In this document: positions 13,934 through 14,290 of the stretch, piece by piece
Position numbering within the stretch: the stretch's first letter is position 1
How the letters are laid out: each line of letters begins with the position of its first letter
Origin: an uncultured Bacteroidales bacterium
Lineage (GTDB): Bacteria > Bacteroidota > Bacteroidia > Bacteroidales > Paludibacteraceae
Direction: 5' to 3'
Assembly (NCBI GenBank): GCA_900321775.1
Contig: ONXE01000025.1
Span: forward strand, 1 to 14,290
DNA length: 14,290 nt
Program-made: the position numbers and the translations under genes
Notes under the pieces: model-generated
The model's input: only the letters and a program-made list of their open reading frames with translations
The model's database searches: none
What the model was told of the DNA's origin: nothing

Positions 13934-13963
13934 TAAAATGCAAGTAAAATGCACTTTTTGGTG
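13927..13963. repeat. Direct and inverted repeats beside the -33 box
   Basis: TAAAATGCA occurs at 13934-13942 and 13945-13953, copies starting 11 bp apart, directly upstream of the -33 TTTG on the minus strand. The pair is enclosed by an inverted repeat, CACCAAA (13927-13933) and TTTGGTG (13957-13963), whose inner arm contains the -33 box. This looks like a regulator-binding region. It is not a terminator for the helicase gene, since no T run follows the stem in that direction. Confidence 0.45.
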
Positions 13964-13980
13964 AAAAAAAGTTTAAAAAA

Positions 13981-14290
13981 CTATTTCTTTGGAGGAAAAT
14001 TGATTAAATAAACGTGTTCTTGCGCGCGAGTCAGAGCAGTATAAAACCAGCGGTAAAAATCTTCTCCCAACTGCTCGTCACTCACTTTGCCCGGATCAAT
14101 AAACACGCGTTTCCATTGTCCGCCTTGCGCTTTATGGCAGGTCACGGCGTAAGCAAAACGTATCTGCAACGCGTTATAATAAGGCGATTTTATCACCTCT
14201 TTCCACAACTCGCGTTTGTTCCGAATCTCGGGATAATCCTCTGCTACTCGCAGGAAAAGTTGCTTCTGCAAAGCAAAATTGGCTTCAGGA
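13981..14290 (-). CDS. SF1 (RecD-like/UvrD-like) DNA helicase, C-terminal end
   Basis: Partial: the reading frame runs off the right edge, and the last 103 residues are visible. VTCHKAQGGQWKRVFID is helicase motif V of the UvrD_C_2/RecD type, and FYRWFYTALTRAQEHVYLINF is motif VI with its arginine (LTRA). These residues couple ATP hydrolysis to strand movement in superfamily 1 helicases. The upstream residues (EANFALQKQLFLRVAEDYP) fit the known layout of a Bacteroidales ATP-dependent RecD-like helicase of about 450-480 residues, as I remember it. The visible part has no internal start: the TTG at 14271 is an ordinary Leu codon. It lies 112 bases upstream of the lipoprotein start, which has its own promoter, so the two need not be co-transcribed. 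Confidence 0.85.
   Translation of the reverse strand, partial: PEANFALQKQLFLRVAEDYPEIRNKRELWKEVIKSPYYNALQIRFAYAVTCHKAQGGQWKRVFIDPGKVSDEQLGEDFYRWFYTALTRAQEHVYLINFPPKK

Noticed and set aside
13869..13943. 25-residue N-terminal extension of the lipoprotein
   Set aside because: It would begin upstream of the promoter and separate a typical lipoprotein signal from the N-terminus. The ATG at 13868 is better.
13927..13963. Terminator of the helicase gene
   Set aside because: The 7-bp stem is followed in the reading direction by GAATG and an A run rather than T, and it overlaps the promoter of the next gene.
1..14290. CRISPR arrays, tRNA or rRNA genes, insertion sequences
   Set aside because: I saw no regularly spaced long repeats, no cloverleaf or rRNA signatures, and no transposase frame or terminal inverted repeats.

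Overview
The window looks like chromosomal DNA of a member of the order Bacteroidales (phylum Bacteroidota). Three upstream regions carry the Bacteroidota-type promoter, a -33 TTG/TTTG followed after 20 bases by a -7 TAnnTTTG box. The gene content also fits: a short FtsY without a long acidic N-terminal domain, an OmpH-like anchored chaperone, a Wzi-family barrel, a DUF5723-type barrel and a lipoprotein partner. I cannot name genus or species.

Layout. Bases 1-310 are non-coding and hold a 45-bp perfect AT palindrome and a clear promoter. Bases 311-2914 (+) encode a single 867-residue protein that fuses an iron-dependent alcohol dehydrogenase (N-terminal) to a class-3-like aldehyde dehydrogenase (C-terminal), the opposite order to AdhE; it ends in a strong intrinsic terminator. 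Bases 2964-3337 are a structured, promoter-bearing leader. From 3338 to 9576 (+) six tightly spaced genes look like one transcription unit: pheS, a 69-residue membrane-anchored protein, an OmpH/Skp-like protein, a multidomain membrane sugar transferase, a Wzi-like capsule assembly barrel and a BASS-type transporter.

The minus strand carries a convergent unit, read from right to left: a promoter at 13902-13933, a 603-residue lipoprotein, a DUF5723-like outer-membrane barrel, and ftsY. ftsY and the BASS gene overlap tail to tail by 53 bp, and a likely terminator for the ftsY unit lies inside the transporter gene. At the right edge is the C-terminal end of a superfamily-1 DNA helicase, cut by the window boundary.

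How it fits together: the middle operon mixes housekeeping translation (pheS) with envelope and surface polysaccharide assembly (OmpH, sugar transferase, Wzi). The minus-strand unit links the SRP receptor FtsY to two secreted envelope proteins. The left gene is a self-contained metabolic unit that could interconvert alcohol, aldehyde and acid within one polypeptide. The best candidates for something little described are the ADH-ALDH fusion, the sugar transferase that lacks the usual membrane hairpin, the duplicated promoter with structured leader before pheS, and the lipoprotein/barrel pair.
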